From the NCBI GenBank assembly GCA_016709145.1, contig JADJEK010000005.1, positions 124,001 through 188,000 of the forward strand: 64,000 nucleotides of DNA, given 5' to 3'. A model generated the notes under the pieces. It had not been told where the DNA came from and searched no databases. It saw only the letters and a program-made list of their open reading frames with translations. This document shows, one piece after another, positions 1 through 8,280 of this stretch (within the stretch, counting starts at the first letter, position 1; every line of letters begins with the position of its first letter). The DNA is from Planctomycetota bacterium. Lineage in GTDB: Bacteria > Planctomycetota > B15-G4 > JADJEK01. Both the position numbers and the translations under genes were made by a program.

Positions 1-1497
1 GGCGGCGTCGACAGCAACGACCTGACCGACCTCGTCCACGCCGAGACGATCGTGCTGTGGGGCAAGAACATCACGGCGTCGAGTCCGCACACCACGCCGT
101 TCCTGAACCAAGCGCGTAAGCGCGGGGTCCGCACCTGGCTCATCGACCCGCTGCCGCACAAGACGCGGGCGCTCGTCGACCGTTACGTCCAGGTCCGTCC
201 CGGCAGCGACGGAGCACTCGCGCTCGCGATCGCGCGCACCATCGTCGATCGCGGCCACGTCCATCCGGACGCGGCGTCGTATTGCGCCAACCTCGATGCG
301 TTCGTCGCGCTGGTGCGTTCGCGCTCCGTCGACGAGTGGGCACGCGAAGCCGACGTTCCGCCCGCGACCGTCGACGCGCTCGCCGACGCGTACACGCGCG
401 GTGGCCCGGTCACGACGTTGATCGGTTGGGGCATGCAGCGGCGCGCGAACGGCGCGACGCAGGTGCGTTGCGTCGACGCGCTGCACGCGTTGACCGGCAA
501 TGTCGGCATCGCCGGCGGCAGCGCGAGCTTCGGCGTCACGCGTCGCAATCCGTTCCACCTCGACTTCGTCAAGCAGGCCGCGCTCGGCGTGCCTCGGACG
601 TTGCCGGTGCCGTTGCTCGGCCGCGCGATCCTCGACGCGCGCGATCCGCCGATCCGCGCCGTCGTCGTCGACAACCACAACCCGGTCGCGACGAACCCGG
701 AATCCGGCACGACGATCGAAGCGCTGCGCACGCGCGAGTTCGTCGTCGTGCTCGATCAGTTCCTGACCGACACCGCGCGCTGCGCGCACCTCGTGCTGCC
801 GACGACGACGATGCTCGAAGAAGAAGACATCATCGGCAGCTACGGACACCACCACTTGTCGGCCGTGCGTCCGGTGGGCCGCAAGCTCGAGGGCCCGCGC
901 ACCGATCTCGAGATCTACCAAGCGCTGGCGCGTCGCCTCGGCCTGCCCGAGACGTACCAGCGCAGCGAACGCGAGTGGATCGACGAGTTCTTGACGAAGA
1001 CGCGCGCGCACGGCGTCGGCTACGACACGCTGCTCGAGCGCGCGACGTTCGATCCCGACTCGGATCCGATCGCGTGGCGAGGTCGGCGCTTCGCGACACC
1101 GACCGGCAAGTTCCACTTCGTGACCGAGCATCGGCCCGCACCGGGACGCAGCACGGAGTTCCCGTTGGCCCTCCATGGGCTTTCGACCGGGCGTTGGCAG
1201 GGTTCGCAATTGACGGAAGCCGACGAGGATCGCGAGGGCGAACTCGAAGTCACCGTCCATCCCGACGCATGCGCCGGACTCGCCGATGGCGCGCAGGCGT
1301 GGCTCGAGTCCGAGGCGATGCGCTTGCCGGTCGTGCTGAGGCACGACGCGAACTACCGCTCCGATTGCGTCTACGCACCGCGCGCGCGCTCCGTGCGCCG
1401 GCAGCTCTGCGTCAACCAACTCGTGACCGCGCGACTGACGGACTTCGGCGACGGCGCGGCGTACTACGACCAAGGCGTCCGCATCACGCCGCGGTGA
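1..1497 (+). CDS. Molybdopterin-dependent oxidoreductase, C-terminal part (partial)
   Basis: The reading frame is open from base 1, so the gene starts upstream of the window; 498 residues are visible. It belongs to the DMSO reductase/formate dehydrogenase/nitrate reductase superfamily, which uses a bis-MGD molybdenum or tungsten cofactor. Visible family signatures are GWGMQRRANGA, a stretch ALTGNVGIAGGSASFG (cofactor contact), VVVDNHNPVATNPES, and the segment LVLPTTTMLEEEDI that precedes the catalytic-domain end. Residues from about 385 onward form the small molydop-binding C-terminal domain (GLSTGRWQGSQL onward). The N-terminal 4Fe-4S cysteine motif and the Mo ligand, which would decide the substrate, lie outside the window. 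Formate dehydrogenase-like or thiosulfate/polysulfide reductase-like activity is possible. The superfamily is certain; the substrate is not. Confidence 0.9.
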   Translation, partial: GGVDSNDLTDLVHAETIVLWGKNITASSPHTTPFLNQARKRGVRTWLIDPLPHKTRALVDRYVQVRPGSDGALALAIARTIVDRGHVHPDAASYCANLDAFVALVRSRSVDEWAREADVPPATVDALADAYTRGGPVTTLIGWGMQRRANGATQVRCVDALHALTGNVGIAGGSASFGVTRRNPFHLDFVKQAALGVPRTLPVPLLGRAILDARDPPIRAVVVDNHNPVATNPESGTTIEALRTREFVVVLDQFLTDTARCAHLVLPTTTMLEEEDIIGSYGHHHLSAVRPVGRKLEGPRTDLEIYQALARRLGLPETYQRSEREWIDEFLTKTRAHGVGYDTLLERATFDPDSDPIAWRGRRFATPTGKFHFVTEHRPAPGRSTEFPLALHGLSTGRWQGSQLTEADEDREGELEVTVHPDACAGLADGAQAWLESEAMRLPVVLRHDANYRSDCVYAPRARSVRRQLCVNQLVTARLTDFGDGAAYYDQGVRITPR

Positions 1498-1621
1498 GCG
1501 GCGGCACGTGCACGTCACGCACGAAATTCGGCTGCGGCGGTGCGTATGCTCCGCCGCGATCCGCGCATCGCGCCCCGCGGCGCGGGATCCGACCGCCCCC
1601 GCCCCGCCCCTTGGAGACGCC

Positions 1622-2449
1622 ATGACCCCCCGCTACGGCAATCTCGTGCGCATGACGATCGAACGCGGCGTCGCCACCTTGACGTTGACGAACCCCGCGG
1701 CGGCCAACGGCTACTCGCACGCGATGATGCTGGAACTCGACGACGCGATCCTGGCCGCGCGCTTCGACGACGCCGTGCACGTCCTCGTGCTGACCGGTGC
1801 GGGCGACAAGTTCTTCTGCGCCGGAGCGGACATCGGGATGCTCGGCACGGTCACTCCGCGGTTCAAGTACCACTTCTGCCTGCACGCGAACGAGACGCTC
1901 GGCCGCCTGGAACAGACGCCGAAGCTCGTGCTCGCCGCGCTGAACGGGCACACCGTCGGCGGCGGGCTCGAGGTCGCGCTCGCGGCCGACCTGCGCGTGG
2001 CTTGGCGCAACTCCGCGCCCGGTGCGAAGCCGTTCAAACTCGGCTTGCCCGAAGTGAAGCTCGGCGTCCTGCCGGGCACCGGAGGCACGCAGCGCCTCGT
2101 GCGCGCGCTCGGTAAGTCGAAGGCCATCGACTGGATGACGAGTGGCGAGAACTACTCGATCGAGGACGCGGCGAGCGTCGGCCTCGTCGATCGCGTGATC
2201 GACGCGGACTCGGAAGCTGCGTTTCGCGAGCACATGCAGCGCTTCGCCGAAAGCTATTGCCCGCCGGGCAAGGCCAGCAAGGCGGTCGGCTTGATCAAGC
2301 GCGCGTGCCAGAGCGGCGCGGAGATGGGACTCGAAGGCGGGCTCGCGCTCGAGCGCGAGCTGCAGCAGCAGTTGTTCCAGAGCGACGACGCGAAGGAAGG
2401 CATCGGCGCGTTCAACGACAAGCGCAAGCCGGAGTTCCGCGGCGCCTGA
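1622..2449 (+). CDS. Enoyl-CoA hydratase/isomerase family protein
   Basis: A 275-aa crotonase-fold protein, the usual length for a single-domain hydratase, acting on enoyl-CoA thioesters in the cytoplasm. The oxyanion-hole segments are visible as DKFFCAGADIGML and NGHTVGGGLEVALAADLRVA. The active-site loop GLPEVKLGVLPGTGGTQRL carries the glutamate usual for hydratases. The ATG at 1622 is chosen because GGAG lies 5 nt upstream and the family fold begins there; the frame is open further upstream to 1508 but that extension is low-complexity arginine/proline. The gene follows the oxidoreductase by 124 nt. The exact acyl-CoA substrate cannot be read from the sequence. Confidence 0.92.
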   Translation: MTPRYGNLVRMTIERGVATLTLTNPAAANGYSHAMMLELDDAILAARFDDAVHVLVLTGAGDKFFCAGADIGMLGTVTPRFKYHFCLHANETLGRLEQTPKLVLAALNGHTVGGGLEVALAADLRVAWRNSAPGAKPFKLGLPEVKLGVLPGTGGTQRLVRALGKSKAIDWMTSGENYSIEDAASVGLVDRVIDADSEAAFREHMQRFAESYCPPGKASKAVGLIKRACQSGAEMGLEGGLALERELQQQLFQSDDAKEGIGAFNDKRKPEFRGA

Positions 2450-2487
2450 ACCGCGGTGTCCGGCGACGCACGAGAACGCGCCGTGGC

Positions 2488-4755
2488 CTACTTGGTCGCG
2501 AGCTGGATCGCCGTCCGCGTGACGTCGACCGCGCGCGCCGCGTCCTGCTCGATGCGGTAGGCGCGATCGAGTTCGAGGCCCTCGATGCGCTGCTTCGTCT
2601 TCGCGACCGGCCAATCGACTTCGATCGCGACGATGTGCTTTGCGTCGCCGAGCCCGATGTGTGCTCGCAGCGGATTGCCGACCGTCGCGCCGACCGTGTG
2701 GAACACACTGCGTTCGCCGGCTGGCGTTGCGATCCGCACCGTGACGCGCGCGCCGATCGCGCTGCGATTGTCCGTCGTGCCGACGAGATCGAGCGCGATC
2801 CAGTGGCCACCTTGACCGGGGTTCTCGAAGAACGCGTCGACGAAGCCGTCGTCGAGGAACCAACCGCCGATCTGCACGCCGAGATCGAGGTCCCCGTCGT
2901 CGTCGACGTCCCCGAACGCGACGCCGTTGCCTTTTTGCAGGTGGCCGACGCCGGCGGGGAACGTCGCGTCGCGGAACACGCCGTCCCGCTGCACCAGCAA
3001 CACGTTCGGGAACAATGCCGCTAGGTCGTGCCCGCCGGTCGCGACGTAGACGTCGATCGAGCCATTGTTGTCGATGTCGCCGGCGCCGAGTCCGGTCGCG
3101 AGCGCCGCGCGCCTCAGGCCACGCGCCGCCGTGACGTCGCTGAACGTCCCGGCGCCGTCGTTCTGGAACAACCGCATGGTGTCGTCCTCGATCACGCCGT
3201 CGATCATCCAGGCCGCGACCGTCCGGATCGGCCGGTAGTGATGGTGGTACGTGACGAACAGATCGAGGTCGCCGTCGGCGTCGTGGTCGAGGAACGTCGC
3301 GGGCCCGCTCGCGTCCGGTGCGGCGACGCCGCGAGCTCGGGCGTCCTCGACGAACGTCGCGGTCCCCGCGTTCGTCTGGTTCACGAACAGCGAGTTGGCC
3401 GCGATGAAGTTCGACAGGAACACGTCCGGATCGCCGTCCTGTTCGACGTCCCCCACGGCCACGGACAGGCAGCGCGCGTCGTTGCGGAGGCCCGATGCGG
3501 CGGTGACGTCGGCGAACGTGCCGCGACCGTCGTTGTGGAACAACTTGCTCGGGAACTGCGGCGTCGCGCCGGCGGCGCCGAGGCTTTCGCAGCCGACGAA
3601 CAGGTCGAGGTCGCCGTCGAGATCGGCATCGAGGAACGCGACCGCGCGCGACGGCGCGGCGACCTCGACTCCAGCGGCCGCGGTGACGTCCTCGAAGTGG
3701 CCGGGTCGATCTTGGCGCAGCAGCGAGTTCGGGAACGGCGCGGAGCCGAACAACCCGCCGCCGCGCACGACCGCGACGTCGAGCAAGCCGTCGTCGTCGA
3801 TGTCACCTTGCGCGAGCGCGATCCCGCCGAGTTGACGCGCGAGGCCGGCTTCCTCGCTGACGTCGACGAAGGTCCCGTCGCCGGCGTTCTTCGACAGCCG
3901 GACGTTGCGATCGGTGTCGAACGTGCACTGCAACACGTCCAGCCGTCCGTCGCCCGTGAAGTCGTCGATCAACAGCGCGCCAGCGCGATCGTGGCGCGCG
4001 AGTCCGATCGCCTTGGCGCGGTCGACGAGACGCGCGAGCGGGACTTCCCCGCGCAAGCGCTCGCGCGGGATGCGGAACGCATCGTCCACGCCGTCGGGCC
4101 ACGTGCCGAGCGCCATGTGCGCGACGTTCAGCAACCAGCGGCCCTCGTACTGCAGATCGTGCGTGGGATCGGCGAGCAAGCGCTCGAGCACCGCGATCGC
4201 GGCCTTTGGCCCGCGCGTCTCGACGTGCACCGCGCGCGCGGACAGCGGGAAGATGCAACTGTCCTCGTTGTGGCGAGCGATGCAGTTCTGACGCTCGGCC
4301 AAGCGGAAGTGCGCGGCAGCGAGTCGGAACAGCACGTCGGGCAACCACGCTCGCCCCTCGTCCGGATGCGCTTCGATCAGCGCCACGCACTCCTCGCACA
4401 ACGTGATCGCGCGTTCGATGTCGCCGACTTGCACGCAGAACAGCGACAACGTCCACCGCGTGGAGAAGCGCTCGACGAACGCCGCGCGTTCACCTTCGTG
4501 CGCGAGGCGCTCGGACAGCGCGTCGACGTAACGGCGATTCAAGAACGACTGCTGCGGATCGGCGTCGCGCTCGTCGTGGATGCGGCGCAGCCAATGCTCC
4601 TTCGCGCTGGCGTCCTCGGGCAGCGGGTCCAGTTCGACCTCGGCCTCGTCGCAACACGAATGCGTGCCTTCGGTGCCGTCCTGCGCGGATGCGGGGACCA
4701 CGAGCCCGATGCAGGCGAGGCTCGCGAACACGAGCGGGATGCGTGACGCGATCAT
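2488..4755 (-). CDS. FG-GAP/VCBS repeat protein with ASPIC/UnbV domain, exported
   Basis: A 755-aa exported protein. Residues 1-25 form a signal peptide ending in PASAQ. Residues about 40-240 are helical and TPR-like. Then come seven FG-GAP/VCBS calcium-binding repeats of the DxDxDGxxD type (for example DFTGDGRLDVLQ, DIDDDGLLDVAVV, DIDNNGSIDVYVAT, DVDDDGDLDLGVQ), consistent with a seven-bladed beta-propeller. The last ~90 residues (SIGARVTVRIA to the end) match the ASPIC/UnbV domain that often follows such propellers. The ATG at 4755 overlaps the stop of the upstream MBL hydrolase by ATGA, so the two are probably translationally coupled. The role, perhaps extracellular binding, is unknown. 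Confidence 0.9.
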   Translation of the reverse strand: MIASRIPLVFASLACIGLVVPASAQDGTEGTHSCCDEAEVELDPLPEDASAKEHWLRRIHDERDADPQQSFLNRRYVDALSERLAHEGERAAFVERFSTRWTLSLFCVQVGDIERAITLCEECVALIEAHPDEGRAWLPDVLFRLAAAHFRLAERQNCIARHNEDSCIFPLSARAVHVETRGPKAAIAVLERLLADPTHDLQYEGRWLLNVAHMALGTWPDGVDDAFRIPRERLRGEVPLARLVDRAKAIGLARHDRAGALLIDDFTGDGRLDVLQCTFDTDRNVRLSKNAGDGTFVDVSEEAGLARQLGGIALAQGDIDDDGLLDVAVVRGGGLFGSAPFPNSLLRQDRPGHFEDVTAAAGVEVAAPSRAVAFLDADLDGDLDLFVGCESLGAAGATPQFPSKLFHNDGRGTFADVTAASGLRNDARCLSVAVGDVEQDGDPDVFLSNFIAANSLFVNQTNAGTATFVEDARARGVAAPDASGPATFLDHDADGDLDLFVTYHHHYRPIRTVAAWMIDGVIEDDTMRLFQNDGAGTFSDVTAARGLRRAALATGLGAGDIDNNGSIDVYVATGGHDLAALFPNVLLVQRDGVFRDATFPAGVGHLQKGNGVAFGDVDDDGDLDLGVQIGGWFLDDGFVDAFFENPGQGGHWIALDLVGTTDNRSAIGARVTVRIATPAGERSVFHTVGATVGNPLRAHIGLGDAKHIVAIEVDWPVAKTKQRIEGLELDRAYRIEQDAARAVDVTRTAIQLATK

Positions 4756-5618
4756 GCGATCAGGCCTTCCACGCCGAACGAATCGCGCTTGCCGTCGCGG
4801 ACGACCGTGCCGATCGCGGCGTGGGGATCGTGCGTGAAGAACAAGCGTCCACCGCGCGTCGCCAGGTCGTCGAGCAAGCGGCGCTTCTCGTCGATGACGA
4901 GTTCGGGATAGCGGTCGTAGCCCATCGTGATCGGCACGTGCACCCACGCGGCACCGGGGATCAAGTCGGCTCCGAACACCGTCGGGCCCGCGTCGGTCGG
5001 GATCTCCGCGCACAGCAGACCCGGCGTGTGCCCGTGACTGACGACGAACCGATAGTCCGGGCCGAGCGTGCGCGACGTGGTGCCGTCGACGATCTCGAGT
5101 CGGCCGCTGCGCTCGAGCAACGGCATCAGCTCGGGGATGAACGACGCGCGGTCGCGGGCGTGCGGAGCGAGAGCACGAGCCCATGCCTCGGCGCCGACGA
5201 CGAAGCGCGCGTTGGGGAACAAGAGCCGCGCTGGCGCACCCTCTTCGTAGGCCGACAACAGTCCGCCGGCGTGGTCGAAGTGCAGGTGCGACAGGACGAC
5301 GACGTCGATGTCCTCGTGACCGAGGCCGTGCGCGCGCAGCGCGTCGAGCAGCGCATGCTCGGCGACCTCGACGCCGAAGCGTTCGCGCAGCTTCGGCGCG
5401 AAGAACGCCCCGATTCCGGTCTCGAACAGGATGCGGCGGCCGCCCTGTTCGAGGACGAGCGCGGCGCGGCATGCAAGCGGGATGCGGTTCTGCTCGTCGG
5501 CGGCGATCCACTTCGACCACAGCGCTTTGGGCGCGTTGCCGAACATCGCGCCGCCGTCGAGACGTTGCGCGTTGCCGAGGACGGGGACGATGCGGGCGGC
5601 GCGTTCGGTCAGAGGCAT
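4752..5618 (-). CDS. MBL-fold metallo-hydrolase
   Basis: A 288-aa metallo-beta-lactamase-fold protein without a signal peptide. The zinc-binding motif HLHFDHAGG is at residues 111-119 (HxHxDH). A later metal histidine is in VSHGHTPGLL and another in FFTHDPHA. The overall pattern resembles AHL-lactonase-like/ZnMc subgroups of the fold, which hydrolyse esters, lactones or thioesters. The ATG at 5618 starts the conserved part; 12 further upstream in-frame residues are unlikely. Its TGA overlaps the start of the FG-GAP/ASPIC gene. It is divergent from the alcohol dehydrogenase gene at 5724, and the 105 nt between them should hold both promoters. The substrate is unknown. Confidence 0.9.
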   Translation of the reverse strand: MPLTERAARIVPVLGNAQRLDGGAMFGNAPKALWSKWIAADEQNRIPLACRAALVLEQGGRRILFETGIGAFFAPKLRERFGVEVAEHALLDALRAHGLGHEDIDVVVLSHLHFDHAGGLLSAYEEGAPARLLFPNARFVVGAEAWARALAPHARDRASFIPELMPLLERSGRLEIVDGTTSRTLGPDYRFVVSHGHTPGLLCAEIPTDAGPTVFGADLIPGAAWVHVPITMGYDRYPELVIDEKRRLLDDLATRGGRLFFTHDPHAAIGTVVRDGKRDSFGVEGLIA

Positions 5619-5723
5619 GGCCGCTAGCTTCGTCGGCGACGCTCGCGCGCGCAAGCCCGCGCGTGCGGTCGAGTGCCGGCGGACTCGCTAGCATGCGCGC
5701 CCTTCGCGTCCCCGAGGTCGATC

Positions 5724-6752
5724 ATGCGCAGTGTCGTCATCCGTGAGCACGGCGACTACGACAAGCTCCTGTTCGAGGATCGGCCGCTCCCGGAACCGGG
5801 ACCGAAGGAAGTCCGCGTTCGCGTCAAGGCTTGCGCGCTGAACCACCTCGACACGTGGGTGCGGCGTGGCGTCCCCGGCCATACGTTCCCGTTGCCGTTG
5901 ATCCCGGGCTGCGACATCGCCGGCGTCATCGACGCGGTCGGCGTCGGCGTCACGCACGCGAAGGTCGGCGACGAAGTCGTGGTCGCGCCGGGCTTCGGCT
6001 GCGGCGTGTGCGAAGCGTGCGCCGATGGCGACGACAACCTCTGCGCGCGCTACGGCATCTTCGGCGAGACGCGCGACGGTGGCTGCGCGGAGTTCGTCTG
6101 CGTGCCGGAGCGCAATGCACTCAAGAAGCCGAAGAACCTGTCGTTCGAGCACGCCGCGGCGATCCCGCTCGTGTTCCTCACGGCGTGGCACATGCTCGTG
6201 GTGCGTTGCGGGATCGCCGCGGGCGACGACGTGTTGATCCACGCGGCGGGATCCGGCGTGGGCTCGGCCGCGGTGCAGATCGCGAAGCTGCACGGCGCGC
6301 GCGTGATCGCCACGGTCGGCAGCGACGCGAAGCAGGCCAAGGCGCTCGCGCTCGGCGCCGACGTGGTCATGAACTACGCGCAGGTCGATTTCGCCAAGGA
6401 GGTCCGCGCGCTGACGAACAAGCGCGGCGTGCGGATCGCGATGGACCACGTCGGCCAGCCGACGATCGCGCGCACGATCCAGTGCTTGGCCAAGGGCGGC
6501 ATGGTCGTCACGTGCGGAGCGACCGGCGGCTTCGATCTCGTGACCGACTTGCGGCTCGTGTTCTTCAAGTCGCTGTCGATCCTCGGTTCGACGATGGGTT
6601 CGCTCGGCGAACTGCACGACGTATTCCGGTTGGTCGAGCAGGGCAAATTGAAGCCGGTCGTCCATACCGTGCTGCCACTCGACCAGGTGCGCGAGGCGCA
6701 TCGGATCCTCGGTGACCGCGAAGTGTTCGGAAAGGTGATCGTGACTCCATGA
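5724..6752 (+). CDS. Zinc-binding MDR alcohol dehydrogenase/quinone oxidoreductase-like
   Basis: A 342-aa medium-chain dehydrogenase/reductase. The N-terminal GroES-like domain contains IPGCDIAGVIDAVG. A structural-zinc lobe is visible as GCGVCEACADGDDNLC, four cysteines with the classical spacing. The Rossmann domain starts at HAAGSGVGSAAVQIAK, so NAD(P)H is the expected cofactor. The ATG at 5724 has GAGG 6 nt upstream, which decides it over an earlier in-frame start. The stop overlaps the next hydratase gene by ATGA, indicating a two-gene unit. An aldehyde, alcohol or enoyl substrate in acyl-CoA metabolism would suit the neighbour, but that is inference. Confidence 0.92.
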   Translation: MRSVVIREHGDYDKLLFEDRPLPEPGPKEVRVRVKACALNHLDTWVRRGVPGHTFPLPLIPGCDIAGVIDAVGVGVTHAKVGDEVVVAPGFGCGVCEACADGDDNLCARYGIFGETRDGGCAEFVCVPERNALKKPKNLSFEHAAAIPLVFLTAWHMLVVRCGIAAGDDVLIHAAGSGVGSAAVQIAKLHGARVIATVGSDAKQAKALALGADVVMNYAQVDFAKEVRALTNKRGVRIAMDHVGQPTIARTIQCLAKGGMVVTCGATGGFDLVTDLRLVFFKSLSILGSTMGSLGELHDVFRLVEQGKLKPVVHTVLPLDQVREAHRILGDREVFGKVIVTP

Positions 6753-7510
6753 ACTTCACGCGCATCCTCGTCGACGAAAAGGACGGCCTCGCGACGATCA
6801 CGCTGAACCGTCCCGAGCAGCGCAACGCGATCGATCGCGAGATGATCGACGAGCTGCATCATGCACTCGACGCGCTCGCCGAGGCCGACGCGATCGGCGC
6901 GCTCGTGCTGACCGGAGCGGGCGGTCAGGCGTTCGCGGCCGGGGCCGACATCGCGCAACTGCGCGAGCGCAAGCGCGCCGACGCGCTGAAGGCGATCAAC
7001 TCGACGCTGTTCATGAAGCTCGAGCAGTTCCCGTTCCCGACGATCGCGGCGATCCAGGGCTTCGCGCTCGGCGGCGGTTGCGAACTCGCGATGGCGTGCG
7101 ATCTGCGCATCGCGGGGCGCAGTTCGAAGTTCGGGCAACCGGAAGTCGGCCTCGGCATCCTCGCCGGCGCCGGCGCGATCGAGCGCTTGCCGCGCCTCGT
7201 CGGACTCGGTCGCGCGAAGGAGTTGCTGTACACGGCGCGCGTCATCGACGCCGAGGAAGCGTTGCGCATCGGCTTGGTGAACCAGGTGGTCGACGACGGC
7301 AAGGCGCTCGAGGCCGCGACCACGCTGGCGCAGAGCATCGCGAAGAACGATCGCCTCGCCGTGCGCTTGACGAAGGCTTCGCTGAACGCATCGGCCCGCA
7401 GCAACGACCAGGTCGGCATCGCGATCGACGCGATCGCCCAAGCCGTCTGCTTCGAGAGCGAAGAGAAGGTCCGCCGCATGACGGCGTTCTTGGAGAGAAA
7501 GAAAAAGTAG
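6749..7510 (+). CDS. Enoyl-CoA hydratase
   Basis: A 253-aa crotonase-family enzyme, probably the beta-oxidation enoyl-CoA hydratase. Oxyanion-hole loops are GGQAFAAGADIAQLRE and IQGFALGGGCELAMACDL. Two active-site glutamates typical of true hydratases are placed in GGCELAMA and GQPEVGLGILAG. The start overlaps the stop of the alcohol dehydrogenase gene (ATGA), so it is translationally coupled. Its TAG stop is followed two bases later by the first conserved block of repeat element A1, which is probably part of the transcript's 3' end. It is only distantly similar to the other hydratase at 1622. Confidence 0.94.
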   Translation: MNFTRILVDEKDGLATITLNRPEQRNAIDREMIDELHHALDALAEADAIGALVLTGAGGQAFAAGADIAQLRERKRADALKAINSTLFMKLEQFPFPTIAAIQGFALGGGCELAMACDLRIAGRSSKFGQPEVGLGILAGAGAIERLPRLVGLGRAKELLYTARVIDAEEALRIGLVNQVVDDGKALEAATTLAQSIAKNDRLAVRLTKASLNASARSNDQVGIAIDAIAQAVCFESEEKVRRMTAFLERKKK

Positions 7511-8069
7511 GGCTCGGGCCGCATGGCCCGACGCCCGCTCGGGTGTGGGCCTTCAGCCGGGATACGGAGGCTCTGCCTCCGTAGGCCATGCCGGGGCCGA
7601 ACGCCTCGGGCCCCGTCGAACGAGGCGGGGGAACTCCGTTCCCCCGCACCCCCTTCGCTCGACCGCTCGCGGTCGAGCGACCAAAGGGGGGCTTCACAAA
7701 CGAGCGAAGCCCCCCTTTGGCAACCCCCGCGCCCTTGGGCCGCTCGCGAGACTTCACGCGAAGGGACGTCGGGAACGGGCTCTCGCCGCGGCCTCTCGCC
7801 TTCTTACAAGGGCGCGGGGGTGGCTTGACCCCTGCGAGCTTGACGGACTCTGTCGATCTAGCCCCGGGTGCGATGCTTGCGCGAGCTGTACAGCGGATCG
7901 CCACAGCCGCGGCGGGCAATGAGAGGCCGCGGCGAGAACCCGTTCCCGACGTCCCTTGGCTGCGGAATGGTTTCTTGAACGCGCGCGCGGCCTGAGACCG
8001 AGGGAGGAGTGACGGTTCTCGGCGCAAGCCGGACGGGGACGGAGGCGCGTCTGTCCCCGATCTGTCCCT
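7511..8069 (+). repeat. Repeat element A1, hairpin-rich, abutting a stop codon
   Basis: First of three family A copies (others 25181-25727 and 59857-60441, both on the minus strand). It begins directly after the stop of the enoyl-CoA hydratase; the conserved block CTCGGGCC starts at 7513. Perfect hairpins follow: 7563-7583 (9-bp stem), 7625-7647 (10 bp), 7656-7679 (10 bp) and 7681-7720 (15 bp, 10-nt loop). A long-range stem joins 7761-7797 to 7921-7957 with 36 of 37 positions paired, enclosing a 123-nt loop with the conserved core GCGGATCGCCACAGC at 7893-7907. The element ends in a GGGGAC/GTCCCC motif at 8031-8069. No hairpin is followed by a T-run, so these are not standard intrinsic terminators. 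No convincing protein is encoded. Confidence 0.85.
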
Positions 8070-8177
8070 TTCACGTTCACGGCCCCCGGCCCGCTCGGCT
8101 CGGCCTCGCTGGTGAACCGGCTGAACCGGACTCCAACCGTTCGACACGATCGCGCAAGTCCTTGGGCCGCCTACGGG

Positions 8178-8255
8178 TAGCGCGCGTGCGATAGCCGCCG
8201 GCAATTGGACGCGGGTACCCGCGTCCAATTGCCGGCGGCTATCGCACGCGCGCTA
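8178..8255. repeat. Perfect 78-bp palindrome
   Basis: Two 39-nt arms are exact inverse complements with no spacer, centred on GGGTACCC at 8213-8220. It lies 25 bp beyond the stop codon of the minus-strand gene at 8281 and ~110 bp beyond element A1. Eighteen bases of the arm (8188-8205, containing GATAGCCGCCGGCAAT) recur exactly at 25134-25151 near element A2. The gap 8070-8177 holds nothing I recognise. Such a perfect palindrome could be extruded as a cruciform, act as a bidirectional terminator without U-tract, or be a mobile palindromic unit. Confidence 0.9.
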
Positions 8256-8280
8256 GGGGCTTGGTCGAGCATTGCTTGCG

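Noticed and set aside
1508..1621. N-terminal extension of the first enoyl-CoA hydratase
   Set aside because: The 38 extra residues are low-complexity, and a good ribosome site precedes the ATG at 1622.
2488..4755. Integrin-like or toxin function for the FG-GAP protein
   Set aside because: Only calcium-propeller repeats and an ASPIC/UnbV tail are visible; no further evidence of such a role.
7681..7720. Standard rho-independent terminator after the enoyl-CoA hydratase
   Set aside because: The 15-bp hairpin is strong but is followed by CAACCCCCG, not a T-run, and it is one of a series of hairpins in a repeat.
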